Shown here: piece after piece, positions 1 through 11,104 of the stretch
Numbering within the stretch: the stretch's first letter is position 1
Layout of the letters: each line of letters begins with the position of its first letter
Source of the DNA: Pseudomonadota bacterium
Lineage (GTDB): Bacteria; Pseudomonadota; Gammaproteobacteria; Burkholderiales; Rhodocyclaceae
Length of the DNA: 57,366 nt
Direction: 5' to 3'
NCBI GenBank assembly: GCA_018262195.1
Contig: JAGTRS010000025.1
Coordinates: 1-57,366 of the forward strand
Made by a program: the position numbers and the translations under genes
The notes under the pieces: model-generated
What the model was told of the DNA's origin: nothing
Databases searched by the model: none
Seen by the model: only the letters and a program-made list of their open reading frames with translations

Positions 1-864
<864 letters not shown>

Positions 865-1152
865 ATGTCGCTCACATTAGAACAGGTTAAGCGCATCGCC
901 CATCTCGCCCGAATCGAGATCAGCGATGATGAGGCCCTGACCACCCAGGGCCACCTCAACGGCATCTTCCAGTTGATCGAACAAATGCAGGCTGTTGATA
1001 CTACCGGCGTCGAGCCGATGGCACATGCTCAGGATGTCAGTCAGCGCCTGCGTGAAGATGTGGTTTCTGAAACTGATCGTCGCGCGGCTTATCAAGCCGT
1101 TGCTCCGGAAATCGAAGCCGGGCTCTACCTTGTGCCGAAGGTGATCGAATGA
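865..1152 (+). CDS. gatC: Asp-tRNA(Asn)/Glu-tRNA(Gln) amidotransferase subunit C
   Basis: Small subunit that wraps around and stabilises GatA in the GatCAB complex, which converts misacylated Glu-tRNA(Gln) or Asp-tRNA(Asn) to the correct aminoacyl-tRNA. The 95 residues begin [20 protein letters not shown] and match the family in length and in its N-terminal helix. An upstream in-frame start at 766 would add 33 residues with no family resemblance, so ATG 865 was chosen. The stop overlaps the gatA start by 4 bases (ATGA), implying coupled translation. Confidence 0.96.
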   Translation: MSLTLEQVKRIAHLARIEISDDEALTTQGHLNGIFQLIEQMQAVDTTGVEPMAHAQDVSQRLREDVVSETDRRAAYQAVAPEIEAGLYLVPKVIE

Positions 1153-2606
1153 TCAATGCCAGCCTGAAAGACTTGTCGCTGGCACTGGCTGCCAAGAAAA
1201 TTTCCAGTGTCGAGCTGTCGTCATTGTTTCTTGAGCGCATCGAGCGTCTGAATCCGACCCTTAATGCCTTCGTGACTGTCGATCGCGAGAAAAGCCTGCA
1301 AATGGCCCGCGACGCCGATGCGCGCATCGCGGCAGGCACTGCTGGTCCATTGACTGGCATTCCCATCGCCCAGAAGGACATCTTCTGTGCCGAAGGCTGG
1401 CTGAGCACCTGTGGCTCGAAGATGCTGGCCAACTTCGTTTCGCCCTACGATGCGACCGTAATCCGCAAGATGCACGCCGAAGCCGGCTTGGTATCGCTCG
1501 GCAAGACGAACATGGACGAATTCGCCATGGGTTCGTCCAACGAGACCTCCTTCTTTGGCTCCGTGCGCAATCCTTGGGATACCGAGCGCGTCCCCGGCGG
1601 TTCGTCTGGTGGTTCGGCAGCAGCCGTGGCTGCCCGTCTGGCGCCTGCGGCAACCGGTACCGACACAGGCGGCTCGATTCGCCAGCCGGCTGCGCTGTGC
1701 AACCTGACCGGCCTGAAGCCAACCTACGGTGTCGTTTCCCGCTACGGCATGATTGCCTTCGCTTCATCGCTTGACCAGGGCGGCCCGATGGCGGCCAGTG
1801 CTGAAGATTGCGCCTTGCTGCTCAATACCATGGTCGGATTCGACGAACGCGACTCCACCTCGCTCGACCGCCCGGTTGAGGACTACGCCCGCGATCTCGA
1901 CAAACCACTCAATGGCCTGCGCATTGGTTTGCCGAAAGAGTTCTTCGGTGAAGGCTGCGATGCCGGGGTGATGTCCGCCGTGCGTGCTGCGATTGCCGAA
2001 TACGAAAAGCTCGGCGCTACGACGGTCGAGGTCTCGTTGCCCAATTCCCATCTGTCGGTACCGGCCTATTACGTGATCGCGCCGGCCGAGGCCAGTTCCA
2101 ACCTGTCGCGCTTCGACGGTGTGCGCTACGGCTATCGTGCCCCGGATTACGGCAACCTCGACGACATGTACATGAAAACGCGGGCTCAGGGCTTCGGTGC
2201 AGAAGTGAAGCGCCGCATCCTGATTGGTGCTTATGTGCTGTCGCATGGCTACTACGACGCTTATTACCTGCAGGCCCAGCGTATCCGCCGCCTGATTGCC
2301 AATGATTTCGTCGAGGCCTTCAAGCATTGTGATGTGATCATGAGTCCGACCTCGCCATCAACCGCCTTCAAGCTGGGCGAAAAGGCTGCCGATCCGGTGC
2401 AGATGTACTTGTCGGATATCTACACGATCGCGGTCAATCTGGCTGGTCTGCCGGGGATGTCGATTCCCTGCGGCTTTGTCGGTGGCTTGCCGGTCGGTTT
2501 GCAACTGATTGGCAACTACTTTGCCGAGGGTCAATTGCTTAATGTGGCTCATCGCTATCAGCAAGCGACCGATTGGCATCAACGTCGCCCGGGCGGGATT
2601 GAGTAA
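1149..2606 (+). CDS. gatA: Asp-tRNA(Asn)/Glu-tRNA(Gln) amidotransferase subunit A
   Basis: Amidase-signature glutaminase of GatCAB: it releases ammonia from glutamine and passes it to GatB. The 485 residues match the usual length. The Ser-cisSer-Lys triad is visible as Lys76 (QKDIF), Ser152 in the [10 protein letters not shown] stretch and Ser176 in DTGGSIRQP. It overlaps gatC by 4 bases and is followed one base later by a lipoprotein gene that lies between gatA and gatB. Confidence 0.98.
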   Translation: MINASLKDLSLALAAKKISSVELSSLFLERIERLNPTLNAFVTVDREKSLQMARDADARIAAGTAGPLTGIPIAQKDIFCAEGWLSTCGSKMLANFVSPYDATVIRKMHAEAGLVSLGKTNMDEFAMGSSNETSFFGSVRNPWDTERVPGGSSGGSAAAVAARLAPAATGTDTGGSIRQPAALCNLTGLKPTYGVVSRYGMIAFASSLDQGGPMAASAEDCALLLNTMVGFDERDSTSLDRPVEDYARDLDKPLNGLRIGLPKEFFGEGCDAGVMSAVRAAIAEYEKLGATTVEVSLPNSHLSVPAYYVIAPAEASSNLSRFDGVRYGYRAPDYGNLDDMYMKTRAQGFGAEVKRRILIGAYVLSHGYYDAYYLQAQRIRRLIANDFVEAFKHCDVIMSPTSPSTAFKLGEKAADPVQMYLSDIYTIAVNLAGLPGMSIPCGFVGGLPVGLQLIGNYFAEGQLLNVAHRYQQATDWHQRRPGGIE

Positions 2607-2607
2607 A

Positions 2608-3138
2608 GTGCGCCTGATTTTTTCTCTGCTGGCTGCGCTAATGCTGGCGAGCTGCGCTGAAACGCCAAAGGCTCCAGAGGAGCCGGCAGCGCAATCAAGC
2701 GCAGAAAAAACAGTGGCCGCTGAAGAAACGCCGAAACTCAAGAATTCGACCCTGAAATACCTGGCGAACCGCAACCTTAAGCCCCAGCCGACGCGCCCAC
2801 TCAACGTTCGTTCGCGTTGCTCGCACAAGGATGCGATCGGCACCCAGACCCGGCTCGATCTGCTGGTCAAGGATGCTGACGTCAAGAAATTCGATGCCCA
2901 GGTCAGCATGAAGGGCTACGGCACCTGTCGGTTCAATCTGGACGAGTTCGAGCAGGTCGAGAAGTTGCCGCAAGCGCTGCTGCGCCACAAGAAACAGTCC
3001 GATTGCCTGGTTCGCATGTGGGAGCAGGGCCCCAAAGTAACGATTGCATTCAATAGTTGCCCCAAGTCCTGTGAAGGAAAGGCTTTCGACTATCTCTGGC
3101 CAATCATGGTCGAGGCGAAGAGCGGGCAATGTTTCTAA
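2608..3138 (+). CDS. Putative lipoprotein inserted between gatA and gatB
   Basis: No function recognised. The GTG at 2608, one base after the gatA stop, gives 176 residues starting with a lipoprotein signal, [16 protein letters not shown], whose lipobox LASC predicts lipidation at Cys16. A Pro/Glu/Ala-rich linker follows, then a basic region and a C-terminal domain with several cysteines (RSRCSHK, GTCRFN, SDCLVR, NSCPKSC, terminal GQCF) that could form disulfides in the periplasm. GGGCGGG lies 8-14 bases upstream as a possible ribosome site. It is co-directional with gatCAB and 13 bases ahead of gatB, so it is probably co-transcribed. No link to tRNA amidation is evident. Confidence 0.8.
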   Translation: MRLIFSLLAALMLASCAETPKAPEEPAAQSSAEKTVAAEETPKLKNSTLKYLANRNLKPQPTRPLNVRSRCSHKDAIGTQTRLDLLVKDADVKKFDAQVSMKGYGTCRFNLDEFEQVEKLPQALLRHKKQSDCLVRMWEQGPKVTIAFNSCPKSCEGKAFDYLWPIMVEAKSGQCF

Positions 3139-3151
3139 AACGGATGAAGCT

Positions 3152-4606
3152 ATGACTCAGTGGGAAGTGGTAATCGGCATCGAGACGCATGCGCAGCTCT
3201 CGACGGTATCGAAGATTTTTTCCGGTGCCTCGACAGCTTTTGGCGCTGAACCGAACACTCAGGCGTGCGCAGTTGATCTGGCGCTGCCAGGCGTCCTTCC
3301 TGTGCTGAACAAAAAGGCAGTGGAATGTGCCATTCGCTTTGGCTTGGCGATCGGTGCCGAAGTGGCGCAGAAGTCTGTTTTTGCCCGCAAGAACTACTTT
3401 TATCCGGATTTGCCCAAGGGTTACCAGATCAGCCAGATGGATCTGCCGGTGGTGGTTGGCGGCAACATCACGCTGCAGGTTGGGCAGGGTGAGAAGGCTT
3501 ATGAAAAAACCGTTCGCCTGACCCGTGCCCACCTTGAAGAAGATGCCGGCAAGTCGCTGCATGAGGATTTCCATGGCAAGTCGGGCATCGACCTGAACCG
3601 TGCCGGTACGCCATTGCTCGAAATCGTTTCCGAACCGGATATGCGTTCATCCGATGAGGCTGTGGCCTACGCCCGGGCATTGCATGCATTGGTCCGCTGG
3701 ATCGGCATTTGTGACGGCAACATGCAGGAAGGCTCCTTCCGTTGCGATGCCAACGTTTCGGTGCGTCCGAAAGGCCAGGCTGAATTTGGCACCCGTCGCG
3801 AGATCAAGAATCTGAACTCCTTTCGTTTCCTGAAGGAAGCTATCGACTTCGAGGTCCAGTGGCAAATCAATGAAATCGAGGAAGGCCGCAGGATTCAGCA
3901 GGCCACCGTGCTGTTTGATCCGGATACCGGCGAAACACGCATGATGCGGAGCAAGGAAGATGCGCACGATTACCGCTACTTTCCGGACCCCGATCTGCTG
4001 CCGCTTGTGATTCCGGCCGAGTGGATTGCCAGTGTCCAGGGCGAATTGCCGGAATTGCCTGTCCAGAGGTGTGAGCGATTTGCCAGCGAACTGGGCCTTT
4101 CTGCCTACGACGCCACCGCGCTGACAGCGAGTCAGGAAATCGCCGATTATTTTGAGGCGGCCGTAGCGCTTGCCGGCAAGGCCAATGCAAAGCCCTGTGC
4201 CAACTGGGTGATGGTCGATCTGGCCGCCCGCCTCAACAAGGAAGGCAGAGAGATTGCCGAGTCGCCTGTTTCGTCGGTTCAACTGGCCGGTCTGATTCAG
4301 CGTATCGCCGACAACACCATCTCCAACAACATTGCCAAGAAAGTCTTCGAGGCCTTGTGGAATGGTGAAGGCACGACGGCCGACGAGGTGATCGACAAGC
4401 AAGGCTTGAAGCAGATCACCGATACCGGCGCCATCGAAGCTTTGGTGGACGAAGTGCTTGCTGCAAACGCTGCCAACGTGGCCGAATTCAAGGCAGGCAA
4501 GGAAAAGGCGTTCAATGCGCTGGTTGGTCAGGTAATGAAGGCGGCCAAGGGCAAGGCCAATCCACAGCAGGTCAATGACCTGCTGAAGCAGAAACTGGCA
4601 GGCTGA
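3152..4606 (+). CDS. gatB: Asp-tRNA(Asn)/Glu-tRNA(Gln) amidotransferase subunit B
   Basis: GatCAB subunit that binds the misacylated tRNA, phosphorylates the side-chain carboxylate with ATP and amidates it with ammonia from GatA. The 484 residues start [16 protein letters not shown], the conserved N-terminus, and include [18 protein letters not shown] and [10 protein letters not shown], both family hallmarks; the C-terminal YqeY-like tail ends near [15 protein letters not shown]. An upstream in-frame start at 3044 lies within the lipoprotein gene and adds unrelated residues. The stop directly abuts the stop of the convergent DUF4124-like gene. Confidence 0.98.
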   Translation: MTQWEVVIGIETHAQLSTVSKIFSGASTAFGAEPNTQACAVDLALPGVLPVLNKKAVECAIRFGLAIGAEVAQKSVFARKNYFYPDLPKGYQISQMDLPVVVGGNITLQVGQGEKAYEKTVRLTRAHLEEDAGKSLHEDFHGKSGIDLNRAGTPLLEIVSEPDMRSSDEAVAYARALHALVRWIGICDGNMQEGSFRCDANVSVRPKGQAEFGTRREIKNLNSFRFLKEAIDFEVQWQINEIEEGRRIQQATVLFDPDTGETRMMRSKEDAHDYRYFPDPDLLPLVIPAEWIASVQGELPELPVQRCERFASELGLSAYDATALTASQEIADYFEAAVALAGKANAKPCANWVMVDLAARLNKEGREIAESPVSSVQLAGLIQRIADNTISNNIAKKVFEALWNGEGTTADEVIDKQGLKQITDTGAIEALVDEVLAANAANVAEFKAGKEKAFNALVGQVMKAAKGKANPQQVNDLLKQKLAG

Positions 4607-5254
4607 TCAGCGGATTTGGGGAGCTGCGCCGCTGTTCGGTGCAGCCGGTGGCCGGCGGGTCAGTTCAAAGTAGCGCTTGCGGTCGGCATCGTACTTGGCC
4701 TTGATCGACTCGAAATCCTTTTTCTTGATCTCAAGTAGCTCCTGTTGCAACTTGATTTCGTGGTCGATCGCACGCAGTTCCTTTTCGAGCTCAGGGGGCA
4801 GCGCCTTTTTCTTGTAAAACTCGGCTTCGTCAGCAAATTTTTTGCGCTTGGTGCGTAGTGTATCGATCCGTGCGATCGTGGCCAGGATGGCAAGATTGAC
4901 ATCGGACTCGGCTTTTTTCTGGGCAAGATCGATGTCTTCGGGTGTCGTATAAGTGTCAAGAAGTGCCTGGTCCCGACGCCTCTGCTCGCGGCTGGCATCT
5001 TCAAGCTGTTTCTTGCGACGGTTCTCCAGCACCTGTTCGGCTTTTTGTTCCGGCGTCAGTGGTGGTCCAACTTCCTTGATGATATTGCCGCCGCTGTCGA
5101 GCACTCGATAGGCGCGGCCGCGGCATTGTTCGGGAAGCGTATCACCACAGACCCGACGACCACTGACCGGATCATGGCAGCAGTAGAACTCTCCAGCCGC
5201 CTGTGCCGAAGTGGCCAACAGCAGGAGAAGGGGAAGGATAGCCCGCTTAGGCAT
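4607..5254 (-). CDS. Secreted DUF4124-like coiled-coil protein
   Basis: Exported protein of unknown function. From ATG 5254 it has 215 residues: a signal peptide ([20 protein letters not shown]), a short N-terminal module with paired cysteines ([22 protein letters not shown]) resembling DUF4124, then a long Lys/Glu/Arg-rich region likely to form coiled coil, and a Pro/Ala-rich tail. Starts further upstream (5263, 5305) would put charged residues before the signal peptide and are less likely. It overlaps the end of pyrE by 8 bases and is probably co-transcribed with it. Confidence 0.8.
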   Translation of the reverse strand: MPKRAILPLLLLLATSAQAAGEFYCCHDPVSGRRVCGDTLPEQCRGRAYRVLDSGGNIIKEVGPPLTPEQKAEQVLENRRKKQLEDASREQRRRDQALLDTYTTPEDIDLAQKKAESDVNLAILATIARIDTLRTKRKKFADEAEFYKKKALPPELEKELRAIDHEIKLQQELLEIKKKDFESIKAKYDADRKRYFELTRRPPAAPNSGAAPQIR

Positions 5255-5888
5255 CGACCCCATACTGCTCCCGGTAACGGGCAACAGCCTCGCGATGCTT
5301 GGCAAAATCAGGACGCTTAGCCAGGAAGGTCATCAGATCCTTGAGTCCGGCAACAGCCACGACTGGGATGCCATAGTCGCGCTGGACTTCCTGAACCGCA
5401 GAGAGGTCGCCCTGGCCGCGTTCCTGGCGATCGAGGGCAATGAGTACGCCGGCCGGGGTGGCGCCGGCGGCGCGGATCAGTTCGACCGATTCGCGGACCG
5501 AGGTGCCAGCGGAAATAACGTCATCGACAATCAGGACACGTCCAGTCAATGGCGAACCGACGATGTTGCCGCCCTCGCCATGATCCTTCGCTTCCTTGCG
5601 GTTGAAGGCGAATGGGAAGTTTTTGCCGCGCTGGGCGAGCGAGATGGCAATCGCTGCAACCAGCGGAATGCCTTTGTAGGCCGGGCCGAACAGCATGTCG
5701 AACTGGACGCCGCCGGCTTCTGCTGCTTTGGCGTAGAATTCGGCCAGACGCCCGAGCGAGTTGCCGTCATTGAACAGTCCGGCATTGAAAAAATAGGGCG
5801 AAAGCCGCCCGGCCTTGGTTTTGAACTCGCCAAAGCGCAATACTTGGCAGCCAACCGCAAACTCGATGAAATCTTGACGAAAATCCAT
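5247..5888 (-). CDS. pyrE: Orotate phosphoribosyltransferase
   Basis: Converts orotate and PRPP to orotidine 5'-monophosphate in de novo pyrimidine synthesis, in the cytosol. From ATG 5888 ([10 protein letters not shown]) the protein is 213 residues, the same as the E. coli enzyme. The PRPP-binding signature [13 protein letters not shown] and the [13 protein letters not shown] loop are intact. An upstream in-frame start at 5936 overlaps the divergent xth start and gives no family-like residues. It is divergent from xth with only 47 bases between the start codons. Confidence 0.97.
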   Translation of the reverse strand: MDFRQDFIEFAVGCQVLRFGEFKTKAGRLSPYFFNAGLFNDGNSLGRLAEFYAKAAEAGGVQFDMLFGPAYKGIPLVAAIAISLAQRGKNFPFAFNRKEAKDHGEGGNIVGSPLTGRVLIVDDVISAGTSVRESVELIRAAGATPAGVLIALDRQERGQGDLSAVQEVQRDYGIPVVAVAGLKDLMTFLAKRPDFAKHREAVARYREQYGVDA

Positions 5889-5935
5889 AGTTTTCTTTTC
5901 CTGATGGTCGGAAAAATACGACCAATTTGAGCACA

Positions 5936-6715
5936 ATGTTACGCATCATCTCCCTGAATCTCAATGGTATCCGCTCCGCGTGGAGTAAAAATGTGTTGCC
6001 GTGGGCGGTAGCCCAGGCCGCTGACATTATTTGTCTGCAGGAACTGAAGGCACAGTTGCCTGATCTTTCGCCGGAAATGATGGCGCCGGATGGCATGCAC
6101 ACCTACTACCACTGCGCGGAAAAGAAGGGGTATAGCGGTGTCGGTATCTGGAGTCGGCAAAAGCCGGATCGTGTCATCGAGGGCTTCGATGGCGGAGAGT
6201 TCGATGCCGAGGGGCGCTATATTCGCGCCGACTTTGGGAATCTGTCGGTAATTTCACTGTATTTGCCCTCGGGCTCTTCGTCGCCTGAGCGGCAAGAGGC
6301 CAAGTTCCGCTTCCTGGACCTGTTTTTCCCGCAGATGCTGGCTTTACGTGCTGAAGGTCGGGAAATCGTCTTATGTGGCGACTGGAATATCGCGCACCAG
6401 GCAATTGATCTGAAAAACTGGAAGTCGAATCAGAAAAATTCTGGCTTCTTGCCGGAAGAGCGTGCTTGGCTGACGCGGGTTTTCGAGGAGCTGGGCTGGA
6501 TTGATGTATATCGCAGCCTGCATCCGGAGGCCACGGATAGCTGCTACACATGGTGGAGCAATCGCGGTCAGGCCTGGGCCAAGAACGTTGGCTGGCGAAT
6601 CGACTACCAGATTGCGACTCCGGCTATCGCCGGAACGGCCGTTCAGGCAACGGTCTACAAGGATGAGCGATTTTCCGATCATGCCCCGCTGATCATTGAT
6701 TACGACTTTAAATAA
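5936..6715 (+). CDS. xth: Exodeoxyribonuclease III family AP endonuclease
   Basis: Mg-dependent AP endonuclease/3' exonuclease of base-excision repair. The 259 residues contain the EEP-family motifs in order: [10 protein letters not shown] (Asn), CLQELKAQ (catalytic Glu), [25 protein letters not shown] (Asp and Asn), and near the C-terminus WRIDYQIA and [12 protein letters not shown] (Asp-His). Start chosen at ATG 5936 ([11 protein letters not shown]); a TTG at 5927 adds three residues. No good ribosome site is visible for either. Confidence 0.95.
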   Translation: MLRIISLNLNGIRSAWSKNVLPWAVAQAADIICLQELKAQLPDLSPEMMAPDGMHTYYHCAEKKGYSGVGIWSRQKPDRVIEGFDGGEFDAEGRYIRADFGNLSVISLYLPSGSSSPERQEAKFRFLDLFFPQMLALRAEGREIVLCGDWNIAHQAIDLKNWKSNQKNSGFLPEERAWLTRVFEELGWIDVYRSLHPEATDSCYTWWSNRGQAWAKNVGWRIDYQIATPAIAGTAVQATVYKDERFSDHAPLIIDYDFK

Positions 6716-6792
6716 GCATCCAAAGTGCATTGATTTCGCTGCGCCGTAGGGATAACCTGTCACTCTGCTTACTTGTCTAACGAGGTTGAAAA

Positions 6793-7107
6793 ATGTCTGA
6801 ACAAATCACTGCGGCCAACAAGGAAAAGTTGGTCTCCGATCTCAAGGTCGTGATTTCCGATACTGAAGAACTGCTGCGCGCCACAGCTGGTGCTGCTGGC
6901 GAGAAAGTTGGCGAACTGCGCGAGCGTCTGGGTGTTCGTCTGCGCGATGCCAAAGAGCGCGTGATCGATCTTGAAGTGGCACTTGTTGATAAGACCAAGG
7001 CTGCAGCACGCGCTACCGACGATTTCGTGCACGAAGAACCGTGGAAGGCTGTCGGCGTTGCTGCCGCATTGGGGCTTGCTCTCGGTGTACTGATCGGTCG
7101 TCGCTAA
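6793..7107 (+). CDS. DUF883 (YqjD/ElaB-type) inner-membrane protein
   Basis: 104 residues: a long helical, charged N-terminal region (residues 1-80, ELRERLGVRLRDAKERV) and a single C-terminal membrane helix (about 85-101) ending in GRR. This is the layout of E. coli YqjD, ElaB and YgaM, C-tail-anchored proteins reported to associate with ribosomes in stationary phase. It opens a tight operon with YqjE- and YqjK-like genes and a fourth small gene. ATG 6793 is preceded by GAGG. Confidence 0.92.
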   Translation: MSEQITAANKEKLVSDLKVVISDTEELLRATAGAAGEKVGELRERLGVRLRDAKERVIDLEVALVDKTKAAARATDDFVHEEPWKAVGVAAALGLALGVLIGRR

Positions 7108-7111
7108 GCGC

Positions 7112-7519
7112 ATGACACAGCAGTCAGGCGGCGATGGAGGCCGCGAAGGCCTCTTTGCCGCCTTGAAAAATACTGTCGCGACATTGATCGCGATCGGAAA
7201 GACGCGTGCCGAGCTTCTGATTACCGAGCTTGAGGAAGAGAAGTTCCGCCTCATGTCGATGTGGTCCAAGGCTATCGGCGCGGCGTTCCTGCTTGCGGTG
7301 GGTGTCATCATGGCGGTTTTTTGCCTGGCACTTGCTTTTTGGGAACAGCGGGTCGCAGTTTTTGGGCTTTTCGCCGTGATCTTTATCGGGAGTGGTCTGT
7401 TCTTGGTTGGTTCTTTGAAGCGGCAGGCCGCTCAGCCCAGCAAGATGTTCAAGGCTAGTCTGAATGAACTTGAAGCAGATATGGCTGAGCTGCGCCGCTA
7501 TCGCAACAAGTCGGAATGA
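7112..7519 (+). CDS. YqjE-like phage-holin superfamily membrane protein
   Basis: 135 residues with a charged amphipathic N-terminal half (KTRAELLITELEEEKFRL) and two close membrane helices at about residues 50-72 and 78-98, then a charged tail. This matches E. coli YqjE (actinobacterial holin-X / phage holin III-like group). Function unknown; despite the family name there is no lysis context. It lies 4 bases after the DUF883 gene and overlaps the next by 4 bases. Confidence 0.9.
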   Translation: MTQQSGGDGGREGLFAALKNTVATLIAIGKTRAELLITELEEEKFRLMSMWSKAIGAAFLLAVGVIMAVFCLALAFWEQRVAVFGLFAVIFIGSGLFLVGSLKRQAAQPSKMFKASLNELEADMAELRRYRNKSE

Positions 7520-7809
7520 ATCCCAAGCTGCTTGAACTGGCGACGCGACATGGTGCGCTCAAGGTGCGCATCGAAGAACAGCGTCGTCTTCTGGCTCAGC
7601 ACGTACTTCCGTTGGAGTCGGCGCTGGACAGGGGCGATAAGGTTCTGGCCGGTGTCGACTGGCTGAAGCATCATCCGGCGGCCATCGCCATTGCCGTGAC
7701 GACCGTCGTCGTCGCCCGACCGAAGCGTGCCTGGCGCTGGGCACGACGTGGATTTTTCCTCTGGCGTGGTTGGCAGGCGCTCAGGAAATCATTGTCCGGA
7801 GCTCGTTAG
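7516..7809 (+). CDS. YqjK-like protein
   Basis: 97-residue basic protein beginning MNPKLLELATRHGALKVRIE, with a short hydrophobic segment around residues 52-67 (HPAAIAIAVTTVVVAR) and a Trp/Arg-rich C-terminus. In size, charge and position behind YqjD and YqjE it corresponds to E. coli YqjK. It overlaps YqjE by 4 bases (ATGA). Function unknown; probably peripheral or single-pass at the inner membrane. Confidence 0.85.
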   Translation: MNPKLLELATRHGALKVRIEEQRRLLAQHVLPLESALDRGDKVLAGVDWLKHHPAAIAIAVTTVVVARPKRAWRWARRGFFLWRGWQALRKSLSGAR

Positions 7810-7811
7810 CG

Positions 7812-8120
7812 TTGGCAGAAGGACAATCCGAAGAGGCCGTGCTACCAGGCTGGTGGCGGCAGATCATTTCATCGCAACGGCGCGAAGCCCGACGAGTGCT
7901 GGCCGAACTGGTTTCGACGCGCGGCATCATGCCGCTGCTGATGAAGGCACGGAACGGCGAACGTTGGACGCCGGCCGAGAAAGAAGAGCTTCTGGCGCAT
8001 TTGCGCCGGATGGCTCACTTGTCCCCCTATCTGATTGGCCTGATGTTGCCCGGTTCGGTTCTGCTATTACCGGTATATGCCTGGTGGCTGGATCGTCGCC
8101 GTCTCAGACGGGGCGACTAG
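7812..8120 (+). CDS. Small LETM1-like membrane protein
   Basis: 102 residues if translation begins at TTG 7812, two bases after the YqjK stop and 10 bases after a GGAG; an alternative TTG at 7770 would overlap yqjK. The middle part is charged and helical (SQRREARRVLAELVSTRGIM, then WTPAEKEELLAHLRRM). The C-terminal part reads HLSPYLIGLMLPGSVLLLPV, followed by YAWWLDRRR. The Leu-Pro-Gly-(hydrophobic)-Leu-Leu-Pro pattern before a basic tail resembles the membrane-proximal part of LETM1-type ribosome-binding domains. That assignment is by eye. Its stop overlaps the convergent ampG stop by 17 bases. Confidence 0.72.
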   Translation: MAEGQSEEAVLPGWWRQIISSQRREARRVLAELVSTRGIMPLLMKARNGERWTPAEKEELLAHLRRMAHLSPYLIGLMLPGSVLLLPVYAWWLDRRRLRRGD

Positions 8121-9372
8121 CTGAATCTGCGGTTTCGTTCCACGGGGCGACTTTCAGCAGCAGGAACATTCCTGGCACGGCAAGGCCGGCGCACAGCCAG
8201 AAGAAACTGTACCAGCCCAGCATTTCAACCAGCCAGCCAGCCGAGGCATTGATGAAGGTGCGCGGCACGGCGGCCAGGCTGGTGAACAGGGCCATCTGCG
8301 TGGCTGTATAGGCCGGGTGGGTTGAGCGAGCAATGAAGGCAACGAAGGCCGCTGTTCCCAAACCCACCCCGAGTGCTTCGAGTCCGATAACAAAAGCCAA
8401 AGCAAACCGCTCGCTGGCTCCGATGCTGTCGTAGTGCCCCTGGGCCGCCAGCCAGGCAAAGCCGAAGATCGAGACCAGCTGAACCACTCCGAAGAGCCAA
8501 AGGGCACGATTGATGCCGAGCCTGACCATCCATAGCCCGCCGAGCAGGGCGCCAATGACTGCCGGCCATAGCCCGGCATGCTTGGCGATCAGGCCGATGT
8601 CGGTCTTGGTGAAGCCCATGTCCAGATAGAAGGGTGTGGCCAGTGCCGTGCATAGGCTGTCGCCCAATTTGTACAGGAAGATGAAGCCGAGGACCGTCAC
8701 TGCACCCTGCCATCCCTGACGACCAATGAATTCATGGAATGGTTCGGTAACGGCCTGACGTAGCGTTTTGGGTGCGCCCTTGATCGTCGGTTCAGTGACC
8801 AGCCAGGCCATGGCCATACCGGGAATCATGAAGACGCCGGTAATCCAGAAGACTTCGTTCCAGGGCAGGCGATCGGCGAGGATCAGCGATAGCGAGCCGG
8901 GAATCAGGCCAGCGATCCGGTAAGCGTTTACATGTACGGCATTGCCGAGGCCAAGCTCGTTATCGCCGAGAATTTCCCGCCGGAAGGCATCAACCGCGAT
9001 GTCTTGTGTCGCGGAGAGCAGTGAAAGCAGGGTGGCAAGCCACAGGATGGGCCAGATACTTTCCTTTGGGTCAAAGCCGCCTAGGGAACCGATGGAGAAC
9101 AGCAGGCCGATTTGCGTGATCAGCATCCAGCCGCGACGGCGGCCAAAGCCTGGCAGGCTGAAACGATCGAGCAAGGGTGACCAGAGGAATTTCCAGGTGT
9201 AGGGAAACTGGATCAGTGCGAAGAACCCGATGGTCTTCAGATCCACGCCCTCACTGCGCAGCCATGCCGGCAGCAGGTTGAGGAGGAGGTAAAGCGGCAG
9301 GCCGGACGAAAAGCCCGTAAAGATGCAAATCAGCATCTTCCGGGTGAGCAAGGCCGCAAGCCAGGGCGGCAT
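8104..9372 (-). CDS. ampG: AmpG-family muropeptide permease (MFS)
   Basis: 422-residue 12-helix major-facilitator protein. The N-terminus (LICIFTGFSSGLPLYLLLN, then the conserved FPYTWKFLWSPLLDRF) is characteristic of AmpG, which imports GlcNAc-anhydromuropeptides for cell-wall recycling. It shares its first base with the metW stop (TGATG), so ampG follows metX-metW in one transcript, although the functions are unrelated. The 3' end overlaps the convergent LETM1-like gene by 17 bases. Confidence 0.93.
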   Translation of the reverse strand: MPPWLAALLTRKMLICIFTGFSSGLPLYLLLNLLPAWLRSEGVDLKTIGFFALIQFPYTWKFLWSPLLDRFSLPGFGRRRGWMLITQIGLLFSIGSLGGFDPKESIWPILWLATLLSLLSATQDIAVDAFRREILGDNELGLGNAVHVNAYRIAGLIPGSLSLILADRLPWNEVFWITGVFMIPGMAMAWLVTEPTIKGAPKTLRQAVTEPFHEFIGRQGWQGAVTVLGFIFLYKLGDSLCTALATPFYLDMGFTKTDIGLIAKHAGLWPAVIGALLGGLWMVRLGINRALWLFGVVQLVSIFGFAWLAAQGHYDSIGASERFALAFVIGLEALGVGLGTAAFVAFIARSTHPAYTATQMALFTSLAAVPRTFINASAGWLVEMLGWYSFFWLCAGLAVPGMFLLLKVAPWNETADSASRPV

Positions 9373-9983
9373 CAGCGGTTTTGCGTCAGGCGATAGACCG
9401 CCAGGCTGCCGAGGAAATTGATTTCCCGATTGTCGGTGTTATGAACGATATTGCCGTCTTCATCCAGCACATGGCGTTCTCGGATGATCAGGCCCATCTG
9501 CTCGCATAGCGCTTCGAAATCAAGCAAGGTGAAGAAGCGGACGTTGGGCGAGTCGTACCACTGATAGGGCAGGTCTTCGGAGACGGGCATGCGGCCGTCG
9601 AGGACTGAGCGAAGGTTTTTCCAGTAGGCGAAGTTCGGGAAGGAAACGACGGCTTCACGGCCGACGCGCAGCATTTCGCGAAGAATGCCTTCGGTGTGGC
9701 GGACGGTTTGCAAGGTGCGCGACAGAACGACGTGGTCGAAGGCCTGATCGGCGAATTCGTCGAGGCCGCGCTCCAGATTGCCCTGAATGATATTGATGCC
9801 ATTCTTGATGGCGGCCAGAACGTTCGCATCGTCAATTTCGACGCCGACGCCGCGAACGCCGCGGGTCTCAATCAGATGCTTGAGCAAGGTGCCATCGCCG
9901 CAGCCAAGGTCGAGGACGCGATGGCCCGGTTCGACCCAGCCGGCAATGACTTCAAAATCGGGGCGGCCCAAGGTATGCGTCAT
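9372..9983 (-). CDS. metW: Methionine biosynthesis protein MetW
   Basis: 203-residue SAM-dependent-methyltransferase-fold protein with motif [16 protein letters not shown] (residues 23-37) and the MetW-typical [11 protein letters not shown] and [14 protein letters not shown] stretches. MetW is nearly always paired with metX in proteobacteria and is needed with it for homoserine acylation; its own chemistry is unsettled. It overlaps metX by 4 bases. Confidence 0.95.
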   Translation of the reverse strand: MTHTLGRPDFEVIAGWVEPGHRVLDLGCGDGTLLKHLIETRGVRGVGVEIDDANVLAAIKNGINIIQGNLERGLDEFADQAFDHVVLSRTLQTVRHTEGILREMLRVGREAVVSFPNFAYWKNLRSVLDGRMPVSEDLPYQWYDSPNVRFFTLLDFEALCEQMGLIIRERHVLDEDGNIVHNTDNREINFLGSLAVYRLTQNR

Positions 9984-11104
9984 AGCTTGATATTCCGCAG
10001 ATAGGCATCGACGACGCCGTGATAGTGGGCATCTTCCATCAGGAAAGAATCGTGGCCGAAGTTGAGATCGATTTCGGCGTAGGAAACATTGCGTCCGTTG
10101 GCGAGCAGCGCGGCGACGATCTCCTTGGAGCGTGCCGGCGTGAATCGCCAGTCGGTGGTAAACGAGGCAATCAGGAAATTGGCCTTGGTGCGCGCCATGG
10201 TGGCGGTCAGGTTGCCATCATCTTCCCGGGACGGGTCGAAGTAATCGAGCGCCTTGGTCATCAGGAGGTAGGTGTTGGCGTCAAAATAACCGGCAAATTT
10301 GTCGCCCTGGTAGCGCAAATAGGATTCGACTTCGAACTCGACGTCGTAGCCAAACGAAAAGGCGCTGTTGCGCAGTTCGCGGCCGAATTTTTCGCCCATC
10401 TGATCATCGGAGAGATAGGTGATATGGCCGAGCATGCGCGCCAGCCGCAGTCCACGCACCGGCCGGGTGTTGTGTTCGTAGTAATGGCCGCCGTGGAAAT
10501 CAGGATCGGTCAGGATGGCCTGGCGGGCGACGTCGTTGAAGGCGATGTTCTGCGCCGAGAGCTTGGGGGCGGCGGCGATCACGATGGCGTTCCGGACGCG
10601 TTCCGGGAAGGTGATGCTCCAGCGCAGCGCCTGCATGCCGCCAAGGCTGCCACCCATGACTACCGCCCAGCTGTCGATGCCGAGCAGGTCAGCTAACCGG
10701 GCCTGAGCGTGCACCCAGTCATTGACGGCAACGATCGGAAAGTCGGCGCCCCAGAGCTTTCCGGTGGCGGGATTTAACGAGGAAGGGCCAGTCGAGCCAT
10801 GACAACCACCGAGGTTGTTCAGGCCGACGATGAAGAATTTGTCAGTATCGAGGGGACGCCCGGGGCCAACAATGTTGTCCCACCAGCCAATGTTGTCGGG
10901 CTGGTCGGCATAGTGGCCGGCAACGTGATGATGGCCGGAGAGGGCGTGGCAGACGAGTATGGCATTCGACTTGGCCGCGTTGAGCGTGCCGTACGTCTCG
11001 TAGACCAGATCGTAGGCCGGCAAAACCCCGCCGCTGCGTAAATGCAGTGGCTGGTCGAAGTGGGCGCGCTGTGGCTGGACGGCGCCGACGGATTGTCCTG
11101 GCAT
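9980..11104 (-). CDS. metX: Homoserine O-acyltransferase MetX (probably succinyltransferase)
   Basis: Alpha/beta-hydrolase enzyme that O-acylates homoserine in methionine synthesis. The triad is visible: Ser153 in [10 protein letters not shown], Asp318 in FTTDWRFTP and His351 in [10 protein letters not shown]. The length, 374 residues, is normal. Many betaproteobacterial MetX proteins paired with MetW are assigned as succinyl- rather than acetyltransferases; I infer the same here but cannot prove substrate choice from sequence. The start codon is only 10 bases after the T-tract of a terminator-like hairpin in the leader. Confidence 0.95.
   Translation of the reverse strand: MPGQSVGAVQPQRAHFDQPLHLRSGGVLPAYDLVYETYGTLNAAKSNAILVCHALSGHHHVAGHYADQPDNIGWWDNIVGPGRPLDTDKFFIVGLNNLGGCHGSTGPSSLNPATGKLWGADFPIVAVNDWVHAQARLADLLGIDSWAVVMGGSLGGMQALRWSITFPERVRNAIVIAAAPKLSAQNIAFNDVARQAILTDPDFHGGHYYEHNTRPVRGLRLARMLGHITYLSDDQMGEKFGRELRNSAFSFGYDVEFEVESYLRYQGDKFAGYFDANTYLLMTKALDYFDPSREDDGNLTATMARTKANFLIASFTTDWRFTPARSKEIVAALLANGRNVSYAEIDLNFGHDSFLMEDAHYHGVVDAYLRNIKL

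Noticed and set aside
7112..7519. Phage holin and therefore prophage remnant
   Set aside because: The holin-like superfamily includes housekeeping YqjE; neighbours are YqjD and YqjK, and no phage gene is near.
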